DNA from: Dictyocoela muelleri
Taxonomy: Eukaryota > Microsporidia
Direction: 5' to 3'
Assembly (NCBI GenBank): GCA_016256075.1
Contig: SDVU01000223.1
Location: forward strand, 1 to 17,035
Length of the DNA stretch: 17,035 nt
This document shows positions 8,480 through 16,687 of the stretch, piece by piece (within the stretch, counting starts at the first letter, position 1; each line of letters starts with the position of its first letter). The translations under genes were made by a program, and so were the position numbers. The notes under the pieces are model-generated. The model saw nothing but the letters and a program-made list of their open reading frames with translations, made no database searches and was not told the origin of the DNA.

Positions 8480-9260
8480 ATGAAAATTTCAAAGAAATAC
8501 AGGAAATTCTCGAAAATCTGAGACATAGAGAGAATATGAAAAAGAATTTAGAACAAAAGAACATAAGAGTTGGTGAGAGAGAGCTCAGAGAAATTTTGAA
8601 TAAATGCAAAAGTTGTGCAATGTATGATAAGAAATATGAAAAGGTAGTAAATTTACAGAAATCTATATCCAGGATAAAGTAGCATTTGATTTTCTAGATA
8701 TAAATAAAGGTGAATATATAGCAATGGCTATTGATATTTCAGCAGATTTGCATTTCGAGACAAGGTTAAAAGCAAAAGACAAGAGGAAATAATTAAATTT
8801 ATACAAGGTGTATATAAGAGATTTTCATTCAAATATATGTTAGTAGATAATTGAAGAATTTATAATACAAAATTGAAAAAATGGGAAAAAAAATGATGTG
8901 AAATTGAATTATAGTATCCCATATTACCTTCAGATTAATATGAGAAATGAAAGGCTAGATAGAACTATGAGGAACGGTATGAAGAAAAAGAAATGATCAA
9001 TAAAAAACCGAATTAGAAAACATTAAATATATTAATTCAGAAGTAATTCACAAAGGAATTCATATGACACCTAGTGGAGCACTGATGTCTAAAAACAAGG
9101 CAATTGTACTTATAAATGCATTCAGATACTCGAAAGAATTTAAAAGAAATAATCTTGAAACATTTGAGATGAAACAAAAAGTTTCTTTTCGCAATGAAAT
9201 TAAAAAAATAAAATGGTAAGGGAATTTGTTAGGCAAGGAAATATTATTGATAAAATTAGT
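8480..9260 (+). pseudogene. Integrase remnant of gypsy copy 1
   Basis: Three pieces of a retroelement integrase can be seen. The first is a zinc-finger-like half site (LNKCKSCAMYDKKYEK, about 8595-8642). The second is a catalytic-core segment (VAFDFLDINKGEYIAMAIDI, about 8679-8738) with the D-F/x-x pattern of the first catalytic Asp. The third is a core and C-terminal segment around 9030-9220 (EVIHKGIHMTPSGALMSKNK onward), recalling the family pattern H.+l..TP...l.g. Its position between RNase H and the 3' LTR supports the call. It is less well preserved than the RT. Confidence 0.7.
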
Positions 9261-9339
9261 AAATACATTTATAAGGTTCGATTAGGTAATAAGAGGTTAT
9301 TAATAAGACCTAGAAGCCAATAACAGACTTGCCCGGGAA

Positions 9340-9590
9340 TGTTGTTGTACAAATTTTTTAGCATTCGAAAGTATTGACAAATAAGGACAGATAGGATAGT
9401 ATGATTGGTAAGTTTGTTTATGAAATAATAATGTTTAAATTATTATTTGTTATTTTGAAAAGTAAACTCTTATTGGTTAGTAAAACTATATGTGAGGTAT
9501 TTAATTGAATAAATAAGTTTATAAGAAAATATACTTTTACTAATTATCCTAACTGTAACTTTCTTGCATCCAACGGAGGAGATAACCTCC
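9340..9590 (+). repeat. 3' LTR of gypsy copy 1
   Basis: Diverged copy of 5841-6090, opening with tgttgttg straight after the purine patch gcccgggaa. Similarity ends at the gataacctcc block, after which unrelated flank begins. The short sequences on the two outer sides of the element do not show a clear target-site duplication. Confidence 0.85.
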
Positions 9591-11320
9591 AAAGAAACAG
9601 CCTAGTTCTAAAAATTTAGGGGATTTTTGCTGTTTAAATGCCTAAAAACAACACGAAAAAAATACCAGAGCATTTTCCGTGATGTCGAATCATGATTTCT
9701 TGCATAAGGATAAGAATTCAGATGTTCAATCGGAAAAATCCGACAAGTCCGTCTGATAAAACACCGGGGTGTTATTTTCAGACTGACTTTATTGTTGGTA
9801 ATTGTTTATTTTTCAGAAATTAACTTTTTTTTGACATTTAAAAGAAAGGGCAAAATAAAAAAACAAAAAACTTTTCAAAAAGTGAGCCTATTCGTACAAT
9901 ATGAATTTTAAATTTCGAAATGATACACAATATCTATCTATTATTTTAAAGAAAATATGAAAAAAAATATTGAGAAGGAAATTTATGTAGAACAAACAAA
10001 ATCAAAAAAGATGATAAAGAAACAAACTAAAAAGGCAAAAAAAAAAGAATTTCAAATTATGGTCACATATAAAAATATATATAAACCATATAATATATAC
10101 TACAAATGTGCAGTCTATATAAAATATCAAAAATAATGAATAGTTGTACTCTTATCATTTATGAACGGTTCAGAAGCGATAGTCGGAATTTACGGACGTC
10201 AGAAAATCGATATTTAGAAAAAAAACAAAATTTTTACCCTGAAAAAAAATTTTACTTAGAAAAAAATGTTTTAACCTAAGAAAAAAAATACATTATAAAA
10301 AATAATTTAAAGAGTTATGTAGCCATATCATTATGTTATAATCTAAATTTTATTAGCTAAATGTTGGTCTAATTATATTAGATATTTAGTCTTTTTTAAT
10401 TGCTAGATGCTGAAACTAATTTTTAGTGTGTAAAAAAATTAGATCGTGCGCAAAATTTTCTTCTGTAAGTTTAATTCTGCAATAGTTCGTAAATTGTTTT
10501 ATTATTCTGATTTTTTTTTATTTAAAAAAATTATTTAAATTCTATTTCTAGATTGTGGGGAAATTTTGTAAAAAATATATTCTTTGGGTGGATTGTAAAA
10601 CAGAATCTGAAAATTCTATTCTTAGCTGATTATCGAGATTTTTAACTATCGGAAGGACACCTTTATATACATAGCAAAATTCACCGGGTAAAAGTAAACA
10701 AAATATTAAACTTATAAAGTGGATGGGAATCGGGACTTATGACAATAGGAATTATTTTAAAAATAAAATAATTAGAACCATTTCAATAAAAGTTTTTAAA
10801 ATTTCCGACTTGACCTGCTAAGCACACCGAAAACATCCAAATAGTACTCAAAATATAACAGTCTCTAATTCCAGCGAGTATCGAAAAACTTTTATAACTT
10901 TTGGTTCTTGGAAGAATTAGTTTAATGTGTAAAATGCTCTTGAGGTTCTAATTTCTGTCAAATCACGACAAATTTTATCAAATAATTCTATGGGGTATAG
11001 AAAGTATAAAATATATATTTATTTTTATAAATATACAATTTCCGTAACAAGTTATGATGCCCTCGGAAATGTAAGGTATTAGAATAAAGGAATATAGGAC
11101 AATTTATATTTACAATACAATTTCACGTTAAGGCCAGCCCTCCTAACAATCTAGGTCAATATTCTATTAGAAAACCCAGATACAAAAGACAATTTTTATA
11201 CGATCTTTTAGATATTTGTCTTGTGCTGCTATATACCAATACACTCCTTACTAATCTAAAATCATTTTCCATTTATTAATTAATCATTAAAACTATAAAA
11301 TAAATTCATTCATAAACTAT
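9591..11320. other. A-rich stretch between the two retroelement fossils, no gene recognised
   Basis: Nothing here matches a gene family I know. 9638-9682 and 9682-9756 are two short overlapping frames of hydrophilic, Lys/Ser/Asp-rich sequence (MPKNNTKKIPEHFP and MSNHDFLHKDKNSDVQ...). They could be scraps of a protein N-terminus. 10205-10310 holds a loose 21-22-bp repetition of (ttttacc..agaaaaaaa). The 5' LTR and leader of the second gypsy copy should lie somewhere in 10900-11320, but I could not delimit them. Confidence 0.4.
9751..9783. repeat. Hairpin around an acaccggggtgt centre
   Basis: Positions 9751-9765 (gtctgataaaacacc) pair with 9768-9783 (ggtgttattttcagac) with one bulge and about one mismatch, around a 2-nt loop. 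The stem overlaps the stop of the short frame 9682-9756. It resembles a terminator-like hairpin, but in a eukaryotic context it is more simply a small palindrome. Confidence 0.5.
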
Positions 11321-11329
11321 TACAGGATT

Positions 11330-12060
11330 ATGACTGAACAAGCAAACTTTAATGTAAGCAATTATAAAAATATTTTTACTATTTTTATTATCAGTGGCCG
11401 TCCACCTCGTGTGGATCACGGCATCTCGAATTCAATACTTAATGGCCAACAAGTATCTATGGAATTAGATAAGCTTTTGAATTACACAATCATTAAACCC
11501 ACAAAGTTTATCCAAGTCAATTGCATAGTATCGAACACAGTCATCTAGATAAAAAGAGATTTCTCACTCTTCGAAACAATATCAAGGTCTATTTCAGGCG
11601 ATGAAAACCTTTAAGAACACTGCTGTGCTTACTGACTGGTCAGAAGAAACTATCCTACACTTTTCGGGACAATTTTGTTCAGATGAAATATTAAAATTAA
11701 TCATACCAAAGGACTGTCTTGATAAAACATTTAATTCAACCTAAAAAAAAATATCTACTGTTTTCCACTCAAAGATATGCAAACACTTGAGAAACTTAAA
11801 ATTATCGAATTATACTACTATTCAAGAATATCAACTTGCAATAAATGAGACTATAAAAAGAATACAAATACTTAAATCATACACTGAAAGCGAGATTTAA
11901 CGATTTTATGAAGAATCATGTAACTTTGTAATCGAAGATATGATACTTACAAAATTCATTTCAGAAGGAATTTCTGATGCAGCAGCGATTCTCAAACAAA
12001 TTTCTGAAACTGAAAGGTTTAAAATTAGAAAATCGAAAATTAATTATTAAGAAATAACTA
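11330..12060 (+). pseudogene. gag-like remnant of gypsy copy 2
   Basis: Scattered blocks read like a Metaviridae gag: TFKNTAVLTDWSEETILHFS (about 11602-11661), LRNLKLSNYTTIQEYQLAIN (about 11789-11848), and a block near 11933-12030 ending ISDAAAILKQISETERF. These charged helical sequences sit just upstream of a protease block, which is the reason for the call. gag sequences are poorly conserved, so this depends on context. Confidence 0.5.
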
Positions 12061-12214
12061 CCTGTCGTGAATATTCAGAGAAAGAAAGTAAATTGCGTGA
12101 CATTCACAGTACGAATTTGCATAACAAAGAGGAATGTATGGTACAGAAATTAAACTCGAGAAAAAATAAAACAACATATTTCTAACTACCTTTTGACTTA
12201 TTTTTTTATAAATT

Positions 12215-12385
12215 CTGTAAATGGTTACCCACTAAAAGTTTTGTCGACAGTGGCACCACATCTTCATTTGTGAAAAAAAAATTTAAAATTCGCGAAAAAT
12301 TCTTCATAAAAGATAAAGAAAAAATAAACATAAAAACTGCAATGGGCCATTCGAATTGGACATCGGGCTCAGTTGATTGTAAATA
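12215..12385 (+). pseudogene. Retropepsin-like protease remnant of gypsy copy 2
   Basis: The block SFVDSGTTSSFVKKKFKI at about 12238-12291 is a retroviral-type aspartic protease active-site region (D-S-G-T/A pattern). It is followed by INIKTAMGHSNWTSGSVD (about 12327-12380), matching the usual ..i.tanG......G. segment. It lies between the gag-like part and the RT. Confidence 0.7.
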
Positions 12386-12599
12386 TTTTTATTGGAAAAT
12401 ATCGAAGAATATAATTTGAATTTTAATTATTGGAAGAATTAGAAAAAGAATAAATTATTGGTAGCGATTTCTTAAGTAATATTTCCCCAAAATTAACTTA
12501 AAAAATGCTTATATTGAATTAAATAAAAATATAATAGAGCTTAAAAAATGAACATATAAAGTCCTTTTGCTAAGCGATTTAGTCACAAATAATGATGAA

Positions 12600-13160
12600 A
12601 AATCACCAGCTCACGACATAAAATATTTTATTTCTGAATATTTTCAAAAGGTAAATTATGATAAACCGATAACAGTTAAAAAATTTTAAATACCAATAAA
12701 AAAACTCGGAAATTCTAAGTAGTAAACCATTTAAATGCCCGATTTATTAAATTGATATCAAGAAGATGAAATAAAATCTTTACTAAAAAGGGGAATTATC
12801 AGAATATGAATTCACTCTTCGCAACACCTTGTTTCATAAAAAAAATGATAAATGCCGCCTCATAGTAGATTATGGAGGAGTAAACAGGATTTCTATATCA
12901 GTACTACTTTCTAGAAGTTTTCGATACGTTTCATAAATTCTCAGAATCGAAAATATTCTCTATAATTGATCTTAAAAAAAGAATTTTATCAAGTACTATA
13001 GATAAAAAAGGCTGACATAAAACCGCTTCGTCACAAGCGTATAAATTTGAAATAAACGTCTATTATTCGGAGTAGTCAATGCGCCGAAATTCTTTTTTTC
13101 AATCATCTCTGTATTGTAGAGTGAAATACCGAATGTATCAGTATTTGTAGAATACATAAT
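12600..13160 (+). pseudogene. RT remnant of gypsy copy 2, part before the inserted foldback
   Basis: Recognisable RT blocks in order are IKSLLKRGIIRI (about 12773-12808), SLFATPCF with KKNDKCRLIVDYGGVNRIS (about 12812-12896), KFSESKIFSIIDLKK (about 12936-12980), NAPKFFF (about 13079-13100) and a catalytic-box-like VFVEYIMAG (about 13142-13168). These match the Ty3/gypsy order ('kr+IIr.S.spw..p...V.KKdg..R..vDYr.LN', 'fs.iDL+.gf.Qi', 'glpnAP..F'). The foldback element starts immediately after. Confidence 0.75.
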
Positions 13161-13167
13161 GGCTGGG

Positions 13168-13774
13168 GAACAAACTCGCCAATAGGCGAGTTGTTCCGGA
13201 CTCGCCTGTGTAAAAAAAAGAACAACTCGCCTGGGAAATGAGTTATTTAAATTTAAAAAAATATATTAAGAAACCTCTAATCATACCTCTATGTTATCTA
13301 AAAATGTAAATAAATGTCAATAATTTTTATTGGGAGTTCTAACCTTCCTTATACCTCCATATTCCAAAAAATATTGTTAACTACGCAATATGAAATTATC
13401 AATGGAACATAAAACTTTGAACTATATCTTCTTTTATACATATTGTAAAAATATGTTTCATTATAAATACCGAAATTACCTAATTTGGTAATATTGCTTT
13501 ATATTTAAAATTGATTTTACAATATGTATAAAATAAAAAATAAACATAATTTTATGTTCCTATGCTAATATTATATTGCGTAGATTACAATATATTGTGT
13601 AATATAGGGGTATAAAGAAGGTTAGAACCCTTAAATAAAAATATTGACTTTTATTTACATTTTTAGATAAAATAGTGTCATTATTAGAGGTCTCTTAATA
13701 TTTTTTTTAAATTTAAATAATTCATTTACGAGGCGAGTTGTTCATTTTTTTACACAGGCGAGTTGTTCCGGAAC
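13168..13774. mobile_element. Palindromic foldback element inserted in gypsy copy 2
   Basis: An almost full-length palindrome of about 0.6 kb with no reading frame. Arms at about 13202-13450 and 13515-13762 are reverse complements with scattered differences. Perfect stretches include 18 bp at 13433-13450 against 13515-13532. The central unpaired part is only about 65 bp. The core ggcgagttgttc or its complement occurs about six times: twice as a terminal mini-hairpin (13168-13181 with 13186-13198), twice just inside the left arm (about 13202 and 13221-13233), and twice at the right end (about 13731 and 13757-13769). It resembles Foldback/MITE-type non-autonomous DNA elements. I see no clear target-site duplication and no known family. 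Confidence 0.85.
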
Positions 13775-14335
13775 GAAAAACAAGCCAATTATACACCTAG
13801 ATAAATCAGAGTTTCAATAAAAAAAAACGTTTATCTAGAATTTTAATTTTAGAAAGGACATCTAGATCTGATAAAAGTAGATTGTATTCCTTTGAAAATT
13901 ATAAGACACCTAATACCAAAGAAAACTCAACAAGTTATTAGGGAAAATAAATTGGTATCGAAAATTCATACTCCCGTTGAAGATAAATAAATACATCTAT
14001 ATGATAAATTAAGTAGCAAATCTCGTAAAATAACAGTAGATGAAAATGAAATGAAACCCGTAAAACAAATAAATAAATATTGCATGATCACTAAAACAAT
14101 ATATTTCCATCTTAAATAATGTGATTTATATTTATTCTGATGCCAGATTTGGTAATTGGTGCTACATTAAGTCAAGATAAAGGTATTATAAAAAATTCTG
14201 GTATAAAAATTAATCAATGTCAAAGTAACTACTCAATAGTTGAAAAAGAAATGTATTCCATATTCATGTCTTTAAAAAAATGGAAATCATTAATAGGTAG
14301 TTCGAAAATAACAGTTTTTATAGCTAATAAAAACC
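13775..14335 (+). pseudogene. RT end and RNase H remnant of gypsy copy 2, part after the foldback
   Basis: The reading resumes with an IIHLDKSEF block (about 13783-13815), matching the ..lnleKCeF pattern that follows the RT catalytic box. LIKVDCIPLKIIRHLIPKKT (about 13868-13928) fits the RT-RNase H connection. RNase H follows at about 14128-14335 with VIGATLSQDKGI, NYSIVEKEMYSIFMSLKKWK and SLIGSSKITVFI, the usual iGavLsQ...Ys..EkE.laiv.alkkW..yl.g..f.v pattern. The Merlin end begins right after this block. Confidence 0.75.
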
Positions 14336-14357
14336 GGTACTCTATATCCATAGGAAC

Positions 14358-14610
14358 CCGGTGTAGCCTCAATAAAAAACCAGAAATTTTTTATAAAAAT
14401 GTTATATTTGAACTTACTCGACGTATTATGAGAAAGTGTATTTTAAGTTTTTATAAGATAATTTTTATTTCTAAATTTGGCATCTCCAAATTTAGAAATA
14501 AAAATTATTTTATATATCTAAAAATACACTCTCCTCATAATTCGTCGAGTTAAGTTCAAAATATAACATTTTTATAAAAAATTCATGCTTATTTATTGAG
14601 GCTACACCGG
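14358..14610. repeat. Left palindromic end of the Merlin element
   Basis: An inverted repeat over nearly its whole length: ccggtgtagcctcaata at 14358 pairs with the mirrored copy ending at 14610. The centre is a perfect 23-bp stem (14458-14480 with 14486-14508) around the 5-nt loop catct. The arms match those of the right end, but the centre is different. Confidence 0.85.
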
Positions 14611-14672
14611 TATTTAAAAAAATTAAAATATAAATTGAAAAATTAAAATTATTTTATTAAAACTAAAAATTT

Positions 14673-15534
14673 TTACCATGTTCTTTGTAAAGTTCTTTTC
14701 CATGCAAATCCATCCAAATACATTTGTAGTTTATTACCATTAATTCCTAAATCGCTGTGAATTTTCTTTTTTGCCAGCATCAATAAATTTTCAAATTTCT
14801 GTGTATGTCTTCCTGTTAATTTATTGACATACTCTTTACTGTGGTCAACAGTAAAATGAAAAAATCCATTCATCTCTAAACCAATATAGGCTTTCCACAT
14901 GTCAGAAACTATTTCACTCTTTTTCTCAATATTAATATCAATCAAACCTTGAAGAGTAGGTTTGTCCCTTTTTTCAACAATCCTGAAAAAACATTTTGTT
15001 GAATTTGCTTCAACTCCTCCGAAAACTCAAATCTGGTTCTTTAGCCGCCCTTTATTGTATTTTCTTTTTTTAAATAAAGATTCGTCTATTTGAACCTCAC
15101 AGTCCTCACCTCCTCATTTTGGCTTATTTAAAATATAAATTTATATATAGCAATTTGAATTTTTTTTTATAAAAATAATATGTTTTGAGACTTATTTTAA
15201 GTTCATTGACAGCTTCTTTCGGGCCAATATCTTTATAGAAATAAAGATATATGAATTGCAAAATTTTTTTTAAATCAATTCTACATTCATCAAAAAAAGA
15301 CAAATCATAAATTGATCGTCTCAAAGAACAAGGATATCTGCATTTTCATGAAAATCTTGAGAGGCAATGTTTATATTTCATTATTTTCATTGTCTTTTTG
15401 CATTTTTTACATTTCACAGAATTGGGTATTAATCCACAAGACTGTAAAAATTGAACAACCTTTTCTTTTTTCGTGAAATATGTTGTTATCTGGTTGTAAT
15501 TCATTTCATCAATGTTTTTTCTTGATCTAACCAT
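14673..15534 (-). pseudogene. Merlin/IS1016-family transposase (DDE, ISXO2-like), interrupted
   Basis: This is about 287 codons, the normal length of Merlin transposases, which excise and insert the element. The N-terminus has a zinc-ribbon-like CKKCKK, then KC..PC after a TGA at 15348-15346. RRSIYDLSFFDECRIDLKKI follows, matching the family RRSIR.gtfFe.s+l.L. The catalytic core has IDES (Asp codon 15086-15084), KRKYNKGRL, VFGGVEANSTKCFF, then SDMWKAYIGL (Asp codon 14903-14901), VDHSKEYVN, TGRHTQKFENLLMLAKKK (Glu codon 14792-14790) and a C-terminal LDGFAWKR. All three catalytic acids are present. Damage is a frameshift near 15120-15170 and in-frame TGAs at 15348, 15116 and 15029. Those at 15348 and 15029 stand where the family has conserved Trp (WKC and WVFGG). 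The start is the ATG at 15534. Confidence 0.85.
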
Positions 15535-15580
15535 AAGGGTATTAAAAAATAGTTTTTCTAGTTTAACTCAAAAAAATGTC

Positions 15581-15866
15581 AGGAACCCAGTGTATCCTCA
15601 ATAAATAAGCATGAATTTTTTCTAAAAATGTTATATTTGAACTTAAGTAGACGAATTATGAGAAGAGTGTATTTTTTTTACTAATTATATTTACTATGCG
15701 TCGATTTTCATCATTTTCCACTTCGGGGAAAATGATAAAAAATCGACGCGTACGAAAATATAATTAGTAAAAAAATACACTCTCCTATAATTCGTCTACT
15801 TAAGTTCAAATATAACATTTTTAGAAAAAATTCATGCTTATTTATTGAGGCTACACCGGGTTCCTA
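15581..15866. repeat. Right palindromic end of the Merlin element
   Basis: Left arm aggaaccc(a)gtgta(t)cctcaataa from 15581 and its mirror ending ccgggttcct at 15866 pair almost completely. The centre is a stem of 21 bases or more (15699-15719 with about 15725-15748) built on cgtcgatttt...aaaatcgacg with the loop acttc. That centre differs from the left end, though the outer 90 bp of the arms are shared. Confidence 0.85.
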
Positions 15867-15881
15867 TGAATATAGAGTACC

Positions 15882-16262
15882 CAAAGTTTAGTATAATTCA
15901 TTATTGTAAGCCCCGGGTTTAAAACGAGTGTCCCGTTATAGGGTTTTCATGGTCTGTGAATTTTTAAAAAAGGCTTTTTTTTAATGTTTAATCTCAAAAT
16001 GCTATTTTTAAATAAAATATAAATATGTAAGATAATTTTTTATAGAGTTTAAGTTTTGTGACGGCAAAAATTTTATGTATTTTTAGAGGGGGGTTAATGA
16101 ACAGCTCCTTTAATATGTTTGACTTAATGAAAACTTATTTAGATCAGGGTTATCATAAATCATCTGTTTTATTATGAGATTTCTTTCTCAAAAAACTTGA
16201 TCCCGACTACGACAGAAATATAGAAAAAAAGAATCGAAATCGGACAAATAAATAAAAATACG
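15882..16262. other. Non-coding stretch right of the Merlin
   Basis: No coding continuation of gypsy copy 2 was recognised. A small G+C island (taagccccgggtttaaaac, 15907-15925) and the short string gaggggggtt (16086-16095) are the only compositional departures. I see no gene here. Confidence 0.35.
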
Positions 16263-16687
16263 GCAAGAGTTAATTATAAGGTCGGAGGTAAATATATAAG
16301 GTCGAAAGGAAAAAATTTAAGGCCGTGAGGAAAATTATAAAGCCGGATAAAATTTTAAATTTTCATAGTTTTTTTAAACTGTAAAATTCATATAGTGGGT
16401 CGAAAAATGATCTTATAAATTGTGTTATATGGTTTCTTTTGGGGAGTTATAAGGTTCTTTAAGGGGTTTTATAAGATTCTGAAAAAATAACGAAATTTTG
16501 TTTACGTTTTTAATTTTAACCACCGTTTTTAAATGTAAAACTTTTTTCATATTAAAATTTCATAAATGTTATCAACAGCAAAATTCATATTAGAGTGGTA
16601 AAAAAATCACCACCTTATAAATATATACCTCCATTTTTTAATTAACTCTTATCAAATTTTCTCTCCGACCTTATAATTAACTCTTGC
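16263..16687. mobile_element. Candidate MITE with a perfect 25-bp terminal inverted repeat
   Basis: Positions 16263-16287 (beginning gcaagagttaattataagg) and 16663-16687 are exact reverse complements. The 425-bp unit has no reading frame. Inside, an 80-bp array repeats the (ataaggtcg) unit near the left end. A diverged direct pair also lies at 16385-16418 and 16578-16617 (aaaattcatat...ttataaat). Near the right end, the strings taattaactctt and accttataaatatatacctcc partly repeat the terminus, so the ends may be built from small tandem units. The family is not recognised and no target duplication is obvious. Confidence 0.65.
16274..16352. repeat. Degenerate tandem repeat, period about 21-22 bp, four units
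   Basis: The unit core (t)ataaggtcg(g)aggtaaa recurs as ttataaggtcggaggtaaat, atataaggtcgaaaggaaaa, atttaaggccgtgaggaaaa and ttataaagccggataaaa. The first unit forms part of the inverted terminus at 16263-16287. Confidence 0.65.

Larger units (their letters stand above)
5841..9590 (+). mobile_element. Fossil Ty3/gypsy (Metaviridae) LTR retrotransposon, copy 1
   Basis: A degraded element of about 3.75 kb. The two LTRs of about 250 bp align over nearly their whole length at roughly 85% identity by eye, so the copy is old rather than recent. Between them the parts run gag, protease, RT, RNase H and integrase, the Metaviridae order. The 3' LTR begins tgttg just after a short purine patch (gcccgggaa), in the place of a polypurine tract. 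I see no clear target-site duplication or primer-binding site. It is broken in roughly ten or more places. The RT style resembles gypsy elements of microsporidia. The element itself is clear; the outer edges are good to about 10-20 bp. Confidence 0.9.
11330..14335 (+). mobile_element. Fossil Ty3/gypsy LTR retrotransposon, copy 2, heavily decayed and twice interrupted
   Basis: This is a second, clearly different gypsy-type copy. The order gag, protease, RT, RNase H is visible, and no integrase or LTR pair could be recognised. A foldback element (13168-13774) lies inside the RT region, and the Merlin transposon starts at 14336 just after the RNase H remnant. The coding remnants are more worn than in copy 1, with well over ten breaks, so it is probably the older of the two. 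I see no continuation of this copy beyond the Merlin at 15882, so the rest may be lost. The start coordinate is set at the first gag-like frame, not at a true element end. Confidence 0.75.
14336..15881 (-). mobile_element. Merlin (IS1016/ISXO2-type) DNA transposon with palindromic ends
   Basis: A 1.55-kb element whose outer ends are inverted repeats: the left begins ggtactctatat(c)cataggaa and the right ends with its reverse complement at 15881. Similarity runs inward for about 120 bp (ccggtgtagcctcaataa, then the tgttatatttgaactta block). It holds one transposase gene on the minus strand. Both ends are themselves long hairpins (14358-14610 and 15581-15866). Merlin elements usually make 8-9-bp target duplications; the flanks here (ataaaaacc and caaagttta) do not match. 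It is inserted at the RNase H region of gypsy copy 2. It is not active as it stands because the gene is interrupted. Confidence 0.85.

Noticed and set aside
8046-8609. Minus-strand frames at 8046-8249 and 8415-8609
   Set aside because: They are antisense shadows of the RNase H and integrase remnants of gypsy copy 1.
15882-16262. Continuation of gypsy copy 2 (integrase or 3' LTR) after the Merlin
   Set aside because: No integrase motif and no sequence resembling an LTR partner could be found, so I end the copy at the Merlin's left edge.
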